Part shown: positions 13,201-23,788 of the stretch, one piece after another
Position numbering within the stretch: the first letter of the stretch is position 1
How the letters are laid out: each line of letters begins with the position of its first letter
Assembly: GCF_010093535.1 (NCBI RefSeq)
Contig: NW_022985178.1
Coordinates: 586,505-650,504 of the forward strand
Source: Lindgomyces ingoldianus
Lineage: Eukaryota; Ascomycota; Dothideomycetes; Pleosporales; Lindgomycetaceae
Direction: 5' to 3'
Length of the DNA: 64,000 nt
The notes under the pieces: generated by a model
Told to the model about the DNA's origin: nothing
Database searches by the model: none
Seen by the model: the letters and a program-made list of their open reading frames with translations, nothing else
Made by a program: the position numbers and the translations under genes

Positions 13201-14276
13201 ACAACGTTTGAACATGACGTCATTTCGCGAAAGGAACACGAGATTCATGCATGTCGGCATCAGAAATGCATATTAAGACGAATAATCATCATCAGAGACT
13301 TCCCCATTCACGAGACCGACTAAGGAAACGTGCAGCAATGCATGCAGCATGTAACCTTGATTCCTTCGAACTCTTCTCGCCTAAGTTCAACAGAGAAATA
13401 TTCGGCGAATGGGAGATGGGATCTGCTTGGTTTGGACGCCGCAAATGGAAGACTGCCGGTTGGGTACGGCGAGAGAGACACGTCGGGGAAATTTACGCCC
13501 TAGATCCTTGAGGATGGCTGATTTGGGAGAAGGAGATTGGGTGGTTGTTGGGTATAGGTTCTAGGCTTTCATGCATTGAGGAACGGGAGGCAAAAAAACC
13601 CTTGCCTTATCGCCATTCGACCCAACAGATTGAAAGAAAAGATGATAATGGAAATTTTTGGTGATGAAGAGAGCTTTGACGTTTGCAGCCGTGGTGAAGC
13701 TCGGTGGCTCTGCGGTCAATATTGAATTGGGGGGCTGACAGGTGGAATTCGCGGTTGACAGCTCCCTACTGTCGTCATCCTGCATAGCTCTTATGATTTC
13801 GCTCGGGTATGAGTTGCCTCTTTACTACCCGATTCCCGCGCCCCCTGTTACCCTTCTGTCTCATGCTAGCTTGTACTCCGCTCCGCTTCTGTGCGCTCCC
13901 TTCCGAGCGCCGGCCGTCGGCCCTTCCGACATGGTCCCTATCAAGTCTAACGAGGTTGCTTTTGGGAATTTGGATGCGGAGTGGCGTGTGCAATGGAAGA
14001 ATTTGTCCCGATGCACGGGCAATGTCATTTGGGGCTGTGGATTTGTTCGGTAAGTCTGTTCCGCCGTGGGATAAGCTTGGGGATGTGGCTGGTGAGGAGG
14101 GAGGTCTTGGCGTAGGGGTGGGTATTGATACAGGATTGATACGGGTAGGAAGGTTTTGATGGAAGGTTGCTTGTAGAGTGGTTTTGAAAGGCACCGCCAC
14201 AGGTAGGTATTTTGACTTAGGGAGTGGTAACTATACTATAGTTTGACGACTTTTCAAATGGTCGAATTGAGAGGCA
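10212..14276. other. 4-kb gap without a recognisable gene
   Basis: Several frames of 90-150 codons occur (10284-10736 +, 12444-12806 + opposite 12431-12847 -, 12836-13120 +, 13775-14200 -). None has a signal peptide, a domain or convincing splice structure, and several overlap on opposite strands. The first is probably the 3' UTR region of the CP2 gene. I would not annotate a protein here from sequence alone; a lineage-specific gene or long noncoding transcript is possible. Confidence 0.4.
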
Positions 14277-15382
14277 CTAATCATCCAGCTCTCTCCCAAA
14301 GTCGATCAACCGCAACTTTCTCGCATCCTTGGGGTGAAATTGAGCAATCTTTGCTCTCACCAAGAATCTTGAGGCGGCCGAATCCCTCTCCAGTTCGAAG
14401 TACGCTTTCCCACCTCCTGGCCCCATCAACGTTGCAAAGAGTCCCTCAATCAGCTTCCGCATTTCATGATCCGCAGCCTCTGCTTCCGTCAACTGTTCAT
14501 CATCAACTACGGCTTTCTTGCCCCAGATCTGGTCAATGGTTCGTTGCCTCTTCAATTCGGGAACTGGCTTCTTCGTCGACTTGGCTTTTCCCTTGGCCGT
14601 GAAGCCTGCAGCTAGCATCTCATCCTCAATTTCTGGCATGTCGCCTGTAACCGGCCCCCCAAGCTCCTCGGCCGCGAGCATGGGGGCTAAGTATTCACTG
14701 ATGAACTCATGGAAGGCAACGTCCAGTCTCTTCATCTGGTTGTCATAGCCTCGCTTCTGCTCGCGCTTGGTTTCAATCAACTCCTTTGCAAGCTGGGCGG
14801 GGGTCTTCTGAGTCCGATCAGCCTGTTGCGCTTGTAGTCTCTCGATTCGATCTTGCATGGCTTTATTGATGAGGTTTGCATCATGTAGATTAGCTTCTTC
14901 GCGACGAAGCGCGGACTCGGTCTTCGTGATCTGGTCTTGCGTGCTAGCGATTGCTTCCTTGGTACCTTGGACGTTCTGTTGTAGAGTTCGTGCGGCCAAC
15001 AGTGCCGGAAGCACCGAGTCTTTCTTTGGAAGGAATGGCGTAATAGGTGTGAGATCTGTATACGCGTTTTTGACGGCGCGCAGCTGCTTCAGCCTCTCAC
15101 GTGGATCCTGGGAAGCATATGCAGCTTGGTACACATTGAGTTGCGAAGAGGCACGGAGCTGTGAATTTGAGTACACATTCTATTGACTTTAGAAGAAACT
15201 GATCGTACCTTCTCGAGCGCGGCCTGTTGTTCTTGGACTTGGGCTTGCAGCTGCTTCAATGTCTGCTCCAGACGTGTCTCGGTGTCAGACGCGTCAACGT
15301 CCATCTGCTCATCCTGCAGCTCGCGAGCGTCCATGGCATATTGCCTGATGTTTGAAAGCACCTCGTTCTGCGGCTCTGCCAT
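14277..15382 (-). CDS. coiled-coil protein, possibly CENP-K/Sim4-type kinetochore subunit, 351 aa
   Basis: Exon 1 is 15382-15209, the intron 15208-15159 (50 nt) and exon 2 is 15158-14277. The ATG at 15382 gives a start rich in acidic residues and then a Gln-rich coiled coil. A second coiled coil covers about residues 105-185. The last 30 residues carry an FLVRA...HPKDARKLRLIDF stretch that resembles the C-terminal end of fungal CENP-K/Sim4 proteins, as I recall that family. That subunit belongs to the inner kinetochore CCAN, which links CENP-A chromatin to the outer kinetochore. A basic patch near residue 265 could be a nuclear localisation signal. The gene structure is solid; the family call is tentative and a generic coiled-coil protein is the alternative. 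Confidence 0.62.
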
Positions 15383-16201
15383 CTTAGACGGGCAGTTCGA
15401 GATAATCTGAGAAGACGGCACAAGAGCGGGAGCACGGTTGAGCTGGTGTCTGACGGCGCAAGGTGAATTCACTAAACCCCAGGCCCATGAAGGTTCTTCT
15501 AGGTCTGGTAATAATGTTCCGCCTAACTTTGACGCGTTATCACGACGCTGCTCTCACAAAAACGCGCTGAGGTGCATTCACGTGGTTGTGCCAAGACGCT
15601 AACGGACTCCGCATCGAACCTTCATAATTTGGGCGACGTAACTTCTGGCAGACCACGACAACCTCCACCTTGTCAACGTCAACCCCATCTCCTTCCGCAA
15701 GATACCCACTTCCCTTTCTCCTTCTGTGCTGTTTCTCCCAATCGAGCAGGCCTGCCCACTCGAGCTCACTCTCAGACCCTGAGAGAACTCGCCCCTGCTT
15801 AAGCTCCCCCGAAAGGTTTGACCGCCGGGCTTTCTTTACTCAGGACACTCTCTTCAATCGATCCCAACCCAAGCACACCCTCTTGTTCGACACCTCGCCT
15901 CACTTGCACAAGCACAATTGGCATCTTGCTTGCGAGAGGCCATTGCTTTCGACATCCCACCGCACCACTCCTGCACGCTCCAAGCCCTCACCACCCAGCT
16001 CCGACGATCACGCCCCCTCTACAGCACATCACCGCTCCTACCCCATTCCGACGCCAGCACCAGCACGTTTTCCTTGACAGCCCCTGCTGTACATAACGTG
16101 GGAAGAAATCGAAATAATTAAGTTCGCCTCAGCAAGTCGCTTAACAAGTTTCTGGACCGTGAAGAGCTTTTATACCTGTTAGAACTCATCACGCTAGGAA
16201 A
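15383..16201. promoter_or_regulatory. divergent promoter, coiled-coil gene (-) and KH-domain gene (+)
   Basis: This 819-bp stretch separates two start codons on opposite strands. The plus-strand half is pyrimidine-rich (CT-rich runs around 15660-16080), a common feature of fungal core promoters and leaders. I see no clear TATA box near either start. Confidence 0.5.
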
Positions 16202-17738
16202 ATGTCCGCTTCACCAACTATTGCAGCTTCGTCAGCCAAGAGACCTCTCGAAGAGCCGTCATCGCCTGCCGGACCGAATGACCAGCCCGATGCCAAGCGC
16301 CCTGCCCTAGACAAGATGGTAAGGGACGACCAGGCCGCAGAGGACATCACGACGTCTGCCGGTTCTGTTAAAGCGGAGAGCATCGCTGCCGAGGACATCA
16401 AGACAGATGTGAAGGCAGAGGATGATGCTGCCGCCCCGAACGGCACCGATACCCAAGTCGACACAGTAGTCCCAGATGCCCCATCAGCTTCAGCCATCCT
16501 CGAAACCCAGCCTATCCAGTCAACATCTGGGGCGCATGGCCGGCCAATTAACCATAACCAGCACCAGGATGAGACCAACTGGCTCCACCTGCGCGCCTGC
16601 ATTAGCACCACCGAGGCAGCCACCATCATTGGAAAAGGAGGAGAGAACGTCACGCAGATCCGTCGCATGTCTGGTGCAAAGTGCACTGTGAGCGACTATT
16701 CGCGTGGGGCTGTGGAGCGAATCCTGACGGTGAGCGGTCAGGTCGATGCTGTATCAAAGGTAAGTAGCTAATTGCTCGGTGCCATCCGAGTACTAATTTG
16801 GTTAGGCATTTGGTCTCATCGTGCGCACTCTCAACCAAGAGGACCTCGAGGCCCCGTCTACGTCTACATCCAAGACATACCCCATGCGCCTGCTGATTCC
16901 CCACATTCTAATTGGTTCCGTCATCGGCAAGGCTGGTGTGCGTATCCGAGAAATCCAGGATGCGTCGAATGCGAAGCTCAACGCCTCGGACTCACTCCTT
17001 CCTAACTCGGGTGAACGTTCGCTTGTGGTTCTTGGCGTCGCAGATGCTGTCCATATTGCTGTCTATTATGTAGCCCAGACCCTTGTCGAGCAGCTAACCG
17101 TCAAGTTTGGTGGGCCAGCAGCGTCTCAGTATGCAACCCGTAGCGGTGTCGCAGCAAATGTGGTTCCTGGCGGTATGTCGGTTCAGCCATACGTCCCGCA
17201 GCCTGCCGGAGGTCAATATGGCCACCCGGACAACTACCGCCGTCACACGAACCAGGCTCAACGCACTCCTGCCAACCCGTACGGCATGCCCTACCTACAC
17301 GGACAGGCGCCACAACAGCAGCCCCAGCCGAATATGCACTATGGAGCAGGCTCTCCGGCTCGTGGTCCCTATGCTGCTGCAGGCCCCGCTCAACCCCAAC
17401 CCTATGTTGGTCACCACGCCGCTGCCGCTCAACCTGCTGCCCATGGTGCTGCTCCAGCTCAGCCGATGAATATGCACGGGGGGCAACCCTTGACGCAACA
17501 GATCTATATCCCCAACGACATGGTCGGTGCTATCATTGGCAAGGGCGGTGCTAAAATCAACGAGATCCGCCAGTTGAGCGGCAGCGTTATCAAGATCAAT
17601 GAGCCACAGGACAACAGCAACGAGCGTCTTGTTACAATCTCTGGTACTGCAGAATGCAACCAGATGGCTCTATATATGTTATACTCTCGACTCGGTGAGC
17701 AGTCCGATCCCAAGAAAATGAAGTATGGCAAGGCCTAA
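16202..17738 (+). CDS. triple KH-domain RNA-binding protein, PCBP/Rnc1-like, 496 aa
   Basis: Exons 16202-16759 and 16806-17738 are joined across a 46-nt intron (GTAAGT...TTAG, branch ACTAAT). The N-terminus is acidic and carries a KRPALDK basic patch. Three type-I KH domains are visible with intact GxxG loops: KH1 around residues 125-186 (IIGKGG), KH2 around 210-280 (VIGKAG) and KH3 around 418-481 (IIGKGG). A Gln/Pro/Ala/Tyr-rich linker separates KH2 from KH3. This is the poly(C)-binding layout of human PCBPs, yeast Hek2/Pbp2 and S. pombe Rnc1, which regulate mRNA stability and translation. Target RNAs cannot be read from sequence. Confidence 0.93.
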
Positions 17739-18614
17739 TGGCTCCCAGAATCCGAGAAACATCGAATTTGAGTGAGACACACTGACCGGATACACCCTTT
17801 TTGGAACTGCTAATTCATCATATCACAGGAACTATACCTCACTCGGAATGCTCAAGGGACTGGGACCAACTACTTTCGATATGTAAAATAGAATTCCTTG
17901 ACGGTCTTCAACACAAATGGGCAAGTGGCTTGGTGCGGGGCATGGGTTCTGGGAATTTCCTTATGGCGTTGTGTGCTCACATTTAGCGGCGGCGGGTTGT
18001 GCATAACTCAGATACTCGGGGATCTTTGTCATGAGCTGCCTGCTAACAATGTCATGTCGGCTAGCGAGGGGCGAGATCACTCGGGGCGACATTTTCTTCC
18101 TCGGCAATTTGAAAAAGTAACAACTTTCAACCTTTCATCTAACAAGCATTTCTCTTTGCTTTGCTCGTTGCGGGTTGATTGCTGTTTCCCGTGGTCTGTT
18201 TGAAATCGTTGTGTTGGCACGCACGGCTTTCCGGAGGCGGTATACGTCGTTTGCGACGTGAGACAAAGCAACTTTTAGAACCGAATAAGGTAAAATTCAC
18301 GTGTCCGCTACGCAGCATATGTTTCTGCAATGGGAAACGGATTCGGGTGATGTATATGCTTCGCTGCATTCCGGGTTGCATTCCGGCGGACGTTTTAGGC
18401 GTCAAAGACTTTCCTTGTGTAGATGGGTATATGATGGTGATCAAATTGACTGCAAGCTACCCTTCCATCGTCTGATCGTCTGCTCGATTGAGAACTAGAA
18501 TCCTGTCGCTCGTTTCTAAGTAAGGTTGAGTTGGGAGATTTTTCTGTCTGTCCGTGTTGTGAAGGGAAGAGAAAGAATTTTTGGGTTTTTGGAGATTGAA
18601 TGACGAGAATCAAT
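17739..18614. other. intergenic, 3' UTR of KH gene and promoter of BTB gene
   Basis: No gene or repeat was recognised. Short frames on both strands overlap one another. Confidence 0.5.
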
Positions 18615-19736
18615 ATGGCACGCAGCCAATCCATTCCGAATACACTCCCGCCCCCTTATACAGCGACTAGCACGCGGAGTGCTTCTCTTCGGTACGTTCG
18701 TTTGGCTTGCAAGCATGAGAGGAACAGGTGTGAATAGTAGCACTCTTACACCATCACCTCCCACCCACCAACTTCAACCTCTCTAACAGTCTAACACCCC
18801 AGTAGAACCACATCCTCCACCTTCTCCACCACCTCCGAACTCCTCATCGGTCCCTTGCGCACACGCTTCCTACTCCACACCTCCCTCCTCATCACCCAAT
18901 CCCCCTACTTTCGCGCCTGCCTCACCGGCCCCTTTCTGGAATCCACCGCAAATAATAACAGCGTCACCCTCCCCGACATCAGCGTCGACGTCTTCGAACT
19001 CTGCGTCGCGTGGTTGTACACCGGCTACATTACCCCGGTACCTTTTAAGGATGGAAAGCCCGCCTATTATGTGCTGCTGAATTTGTGGATCGTAGCGGAT
19101 AGGCTGTGTTTTGAGGGGTTGCGAAATGCAGTGCTAGATCTTATGGCCGATCTTTCAGATCGCACGAATAGTGTGCTCACGCCCAGTGACACGAGGATTT
19201 TGTATTCAGAGGCCGTTCCTGAGGGCGCGAGGATTAGAAAATTAGTGTTGGATCTTTTTGCGTTTAAAAATACAGACAAGCTCTTGTCAACGCATGCCGA
19301 TCCCTGGCATGCGGGTTTTCTACGGGACCTGTGTGTCAGGTTGAAGAGGCCAACTAGGCAGGCTATGCTGAGACATCGATTCAGGCTGTGGTGTCCGGAG
19401 AGTTGGCATGCGACGAGGGCGTGTGAGGGGTGTAGGAGCGTTTTGCCGCCGAAATCTGACGCCGTTTGTTGTGAGGAGTGTGCGTGTGCATGGTGTACGA
19501 GGTGTGTGAAAGAGGGTGTGGCGGTTGCGGCGTGCGAGGATAGGAGGGGGACCGGGAGCGCGAAGGATGAGGGGATTAAGAAAGGGGTGGAGAGGAAGGG
19601 GGGAATGGGGAGTTGTGGTGGAGCTGGGAACGCAAGGAAATGGGAGGCGTGTAAGCCGTGGAGGGGGAGTAGGTGTCGGGTTTATCATGAGCATAGGGAG
19701 ACGGAGAATTGTGGAGAGATGTTTATGGGGCTTTGA
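18615..19736 (+). CDS. BTB/POZ-domain protein with cysteine-rich C-terminus, 336 aa
   Basis: Exon 1 is 18615-18691, the intron 18692-18802 (111 nt) and exon 2 is 18803-19736; the join makes an Arg codon. Ser/Thr-rich N-terminal residues lead into a BTB fold: the SELLIGP...FLLHTSLLITQSPYFRA segment, followed by the Val-Phe-Glu-x-x-x-x-Trp-Leu-Tyr-Thr-Gly strand-helix around residue 80. After about residue 215 come clustered cysteines (CEGC, CCEEC, CTRC, then single Cys/His). They look like a small zinc-binding module but do not match a finger class I can name. Fungal BTB proteins of this type often act as Cullin-3 adaptors or have no known role. The strong drift of codon use in the last 200 nt (very G-rich) suggests the C-terminus is less constrained. 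Confidence 0.85.
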
Positions 19737-20347
19737 TTGCATGGTTGTGGGTATGGTGTTGGAGAGGCTGGAGGCAACGTAAGGGAGGTCGAGGAAATGG
19801 TGGGTCAGAGAGAGGATATCGAGAGGGGTGCAAGGGGTATAAGGAGAGATGGAGTTATTTAGTAGGCTTCAGTTAAGAAGTGGAGATGGTGTTCATAGAA
19901 GAGTGTGAAGTTGAGATTTCTATCTTACCCCACGAACTGTCTCGGTTCGTATTCTGCATTTGCACATAAAGCCAATTTTTCAGACGGACAGTACATGAGT
20001 CCTACCTTCTCCCCAGAATTTAGCGTACCAATAGCCAGCAAATCTGCCCTTGCCTTTCGGATCACAAAAGACTCAAAACCGAGATCGCACAAGCTCGCAT
20101 CAATACGTCAAAAACAGACGTAGAGTGGAAATCGCATTCTCGCATTAGATTCAATACTCGGTATTCTATGGGTCATGCCTGTGTCAAAAACACACATTCA
20201 AGATCGTCCTTCCCCCAATCATTTTATTGTACACGGCCATTAGACTCCTCCAGGAAAAGGGGTAAACACGACTCCCCGGATAATACACTTCGGATCAGGA
20301 ATCCTTCTAGGAACCGACTTGGCTTGTCATCAATGCAACGTTGCAGC
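19737..20347. other. convergent intergenic region
   Basis: It lies between the 3' ends of the BTB gene (+) and the MAM33 gene (-). No feature was recognised. Confidence 0.5.
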
Positions 20348-21421
20348 TTACTCGACGAAGTTCTTGAGATTGTTCAGCCACTTGACGTACTCCTTCTGCT
20401 CCTTGTGGTCGATGTAATCAGGGATGAATAGAGCCATGCGAGTGTTGACGCCACGCTCTTCAAGATACTTCTCGAGCAGAATCTGGAGGTCCTCGTCCAG
20501 ATTGCCGAATGGAGGCCCGGTGTACAGAGTGCGTCTCTGGTATTCCTTCTCGGCGGTCTGAGGGTCCGCCAAATCAGCGGTAGGGAAGTGCAGGATGTCC
20601 TCGATCACGAAATCACCGTCCTGGGCAACAGCTTCAATGGCAAGTGCTCCCTTGCCCGGCCGCTCAATCCGGATGCTGGTCCTGGCGGGGAAACCCTGCT
20701 GCTGGCCGTCCTCGTCGAATTCATCATCCAAGTCCTCGCGATCTGCCGGCGCAATGCGGTCCTCGGGGGCAACTCGCACGTTCCCATCCTGTGTCCTGCC
20801 CTGGTTGACCGCGCCCTTGGTGTTGGCACCGCCAGACTGCGACTCGCCGATGATGTCGTCGACGCCCTCGTCGTACATGGCCTGGTCTTCCATTTCGTCA
20901 GCGTTGGGGACGTGATTGTTTAGGTCAGCGGTTGAGAATGTGACGCGGATTTTCTCGTCGCCGAAGGTGCGCGTGAGGACGATTTCTTGGTGACCTGGCT
21001 TGTCTTCGATCTAGAGATGAGTTGCATCAGCCACTGCTGTTTACAGACTGGGGAAGAGGGAGGGGGCACCTCGAAGGGGCTGCTCTCGAGATATTCTTTG
21101 ATATTGGCAGACAGGTCCTCGTCTTCCTTCATGTCCTCCTCCATGGAGATCTCATTTTGGAGCTTCGCAACAAGTTCTTCATTGACTACATTTCAATTAG
21201 CAAATACAGAACCCCAGAATTGAATCCTGCATACCATTGCTCTCTTGTCTCCTGACAGCCGAAGTATGAAAAGCGTATGTGAGTCTCGGAACCGCCCTCG
21301 TCCACGAAGGTTGAATTGCAGCCGCTTGCCGGAACAGCGAGCTCTGCGGACGAGCAGCCTTTGTAGAGAGACGAGCGACAGAGCGGGGTGCCGACCGGGC
21401 GAGGTTTCGTAGGGTGAACAT
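20348..21421 (-). CDS. MAM33: mitochondrial matrix acidic protein, MAM33/p32 family, 321 aa
   Basis: Exons 21421-21235, 21185-21070 and 21010-20348, with introns of 49 and 59 nt. The N-terminus (MFTLRNLARSAPRSVARLS...) is Arg/Ser-rich without acids, a mitochondrial presequence. The mature part starts with an acidic helix and continues through an FSTADLNNH block. A loop rich in Asp and Glu follows, then the C-terminal YTGPPFGNLDEDLQILLEKYLEERG and KEYVKWLNNLKNFVE helices that define the p32/gC1qR-like trimer. Yeast Mam33 acts in the matrix, assisting mitochondrial translation and respiratory growth. The gene is intact and of the usual family length. Confidence 0.95.
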
Positions 21422-21903
21422 TGTGGGGTATACGAATGAAAGAAAGAAGAAACCTCGGAATTGGGGATGGAGACGAAGATGAACTGAAGATGCAAAACAT
21501 TTGACTTTTCGCGCTCGGGCCACCCGAGGTTGATGCCATCACGTGAAACCGGCGTTTTGGCGTCACAGCTCCGATGAAATTTAGACGGAGAGATTCGCAC
21601 GTCCACGGCTATCGGGATTCTGATTTCTGCAAAGAAACTTCTTTTTTCTTTTTTTTTTTTCTTAGGTTGGCTTGCAAAACTGGCTCTGGGAATATAATTA
21701 GGGCTATCCACCTTTCCATTCCTCCCGTCTCCGCCTAACGCGACTGCACTCTTGTCCTTCCCCGTTCAATTGAGGCAATTGCTGCTTCCGGAATAGAATC
21801 ACGCGATATCCCACAATTCGCAGGGAGTCTAGTATCTGGCTTTCAGAGTGCTTCACGCACGATTCAATCCCCCGTGCGGGGAGTCTAAATCACCGTGGCG
21901 GCT
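21422..21903. promoter_or_regulatory. divergent promoter shared by two mitochondrial genes
   Basis: This 482-bp stretch lies between the MAM33 start (-) and the tricarboxylate carrier start (+). It contains a long pyrimidine run around 21635-21665 (CTTTTTTCTTTTTTT). Two mitochondrial-protein genes sharing a bidirectional promoter could be co-regulated, which is inference. Confidence 0.5.
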
Positions 21904-23255
21904 ATGGCCTCAGAGAAAAAGAAGGTATTCACACCACCGCCATCACCGCTACCGTCACCACCACCGTCACCACCACCACCGCCGCCACCACACAGCCCTG
22001 TCCCTTTCATACTGATGGAGCGTATATAGCCAAGCTCCACGCGCTCAATCCTCGCCGGCGCAACCGCAGGAGCAGTAGAAATATGTATTATCTACTGATC
22101 ATTTTAGTCTATGGGCCGCTGCTAATTGTGAATTTTAGCAATAACATACCCTGCAGAATGTATGTCCGTCCAGCCATGCTTACCCCTCATATCGCTCTCC
22201 GAACCGTATGTCTGACGATTCTGACGACTCTCCCTAGTCGCAAAGACCAGATCACAGCTTAATCGACGGTTGCCGGATGGTCAGAAGCTCCCCTGGCCGC
22301 CGTTCGGAAAACAATGGTACGCAGGGTGTACAACGCTGATAATTGGGAATTCGTTGAAGGCAGGAATACGTATGTTGGGCTTTTTAGGCGCGTATACAGG
22401 ATATGCGTTGCTAATATTCTTGGCTAGGATTTGTTGCCTTCGACGCATACAAATCGCTACTGGCAGACGCCGAGGGTAAAGTCTCAGGCCCAGCAACCGT
22501 AATAGCAGGATTCGGCGCAGGAGCTACAGAATCACTACTAGCAGTAACACCGTTTGAGAGTATCAAAACACAGCTGTAATTCACCCCTCCCCCACTTTCC
22601 TCCTTTCTAGCCACCCATCTCACCACCCCCTAGCATCGATGACCGTAAATCGGCAAAGCCTCGTATGCGGGGCTTCCTCCACGGATCCAGGATAATAGCA
22701 AGAGAAAAGGGCATTCGTGGTTTCTTCCAGGGCTTCGTACCAACGACGGCACGGCAAGCAGCGAATTCGGCGGTGCGGTTTTCAAGCTATACCGCGCTGC
22801 GGCAGGTGGCGCAGGGGTATGTGGCCCCTGGTGAGAAACTGGGGGCTTTAAGTACGTTCGGCATTGGAGGTATGGCGGGCGTGATAACAGTCTATACTAC
22901 GATGCCGTTGGACACTGTGAAGACGCGGTAGGCCTCCTTTCCTCCCTCTTCCTTCCCACCATACCCCAGCACTAACAATCCCATCTCCATCTAGCATGCA
23001 ATCCCTCGAAGCGCGCTCCCTCTACAAAAACAGTTTCCACTGTGCAGCCCGCATCTTCAAGGAAGAAGGGCTACTCACCTTCTGGGCGGGCGCCGTTCCA
23101 CGTTTAGGACGCCTGATCCTGAGTGGCGGGATCGTTTTTACTATGTAAGCTTCCTTGCCTCTGACTCAGGCGTCTCACCGCTTATGCATGTGCACAGGTA
23201 CGAGAAGTCCATGGAGTTGATGGATCGGTTGGATCCCGAGGGGCGGTATATATGA
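21904..23255 (+). CDS. CTP1: mitochondrial tricarboxylate (citrate) carrier, 292 aa, eight exons
   Basis: Exons: 21904-21924, 22030-22084, 22139-22159, 22238-22369, 22428-22575, 22634-22927, 22995-23144 and 23198-23255. All introns are GT-AG and every join keeps phase, giving exactly 293 codons. The product has three tandem mitochondrial-carrier repeats, each with its Px[DE]xx[KR] signature: YPAEFAKTR, TPFESIKTQ and MPLDTVKTR. The segments after each repeat (the GFFQGFVPTTARQAANSAVRF and FWAGAVPRLGR types) match the citrate-transporter subgroup, which exchanges citrate for malate across the inner membrane. The C-terminal exon is short. Seven introns in a 292-codon gene, including two 21-nt exons, make it easy to misannotate. 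The symbol is assigned by family. Confidence 0.9.
21931..21992. repeat. CCA/CAC trinucleotide-like repeat inside intron 1 of the carrier gene
   Basis: An imperfect run of CAC, CCG and TCA triplets fills the first intron. It lies wholly between the donor at 21925 and the acceptor at 22028-22029. It includes a CACAG that could serve as an alternative acceptor. Confidence 0.75.
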
Positions 23256-23788
23256 TATGGGCGATGGATGGATGGATGGATGGATGGATGGTATTGGCTG
23301 TGATGGGTTGGGGAATGGGGAATGGGGAACGGGGGGTTGGTGACAGAGCTTTGGGGAAGTGCCATGGCCCCCATCCCAATGGTGGTGGATATAGGGCGCC
23401 TGGCTTGGCGGGCGTATGGAAGATGAAAGACCAGATGGAATTAGAGGTGTTGTAAGATATGTCTTTGTGAGAGTAGAGAAACAGAACCCCTGAACACACA
23501 CTCTAACCCCCCAAAAGGCCAACCATAATCATAATCATACCAACGTCTTTTCCTCCCTTCCACCAACCTATGCGTTAATTCGCGTACATCATAACATCAT
23601 AAGCTATATTCGTTGCCAAATCAAACACAACCGAGCAGATCATCCACTCACCTAACCTCACACATCCACCCAGCAAGGGCCTATGCAGCTACTCCACCTC
23701 ATCACCTCCCTTGAACCCCAGCCCTTCCAGCCACCCCATCCCTGCCCCTCCGGCCGCCCCCAAACCATATCCAGCACTCACCCCTACG
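23256..23788. other. convergent intergenic region
   Basis: It lies between the 3' ends of the carrier gene (+) and the Zn2Cys6 gene (-). It holds the GATG repeat described separately and nothing else I recognise. Confidence 0.5.
23263..23291. repeat. GATG tetranucleotide microsatellite, about 7 units
   Basis: A perfect run of GATG units starts 8 nt after the carrier stop codon, so it lies in the 3' UTR. It is likely length-polymorphic between strains. Confidence 0.9.
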
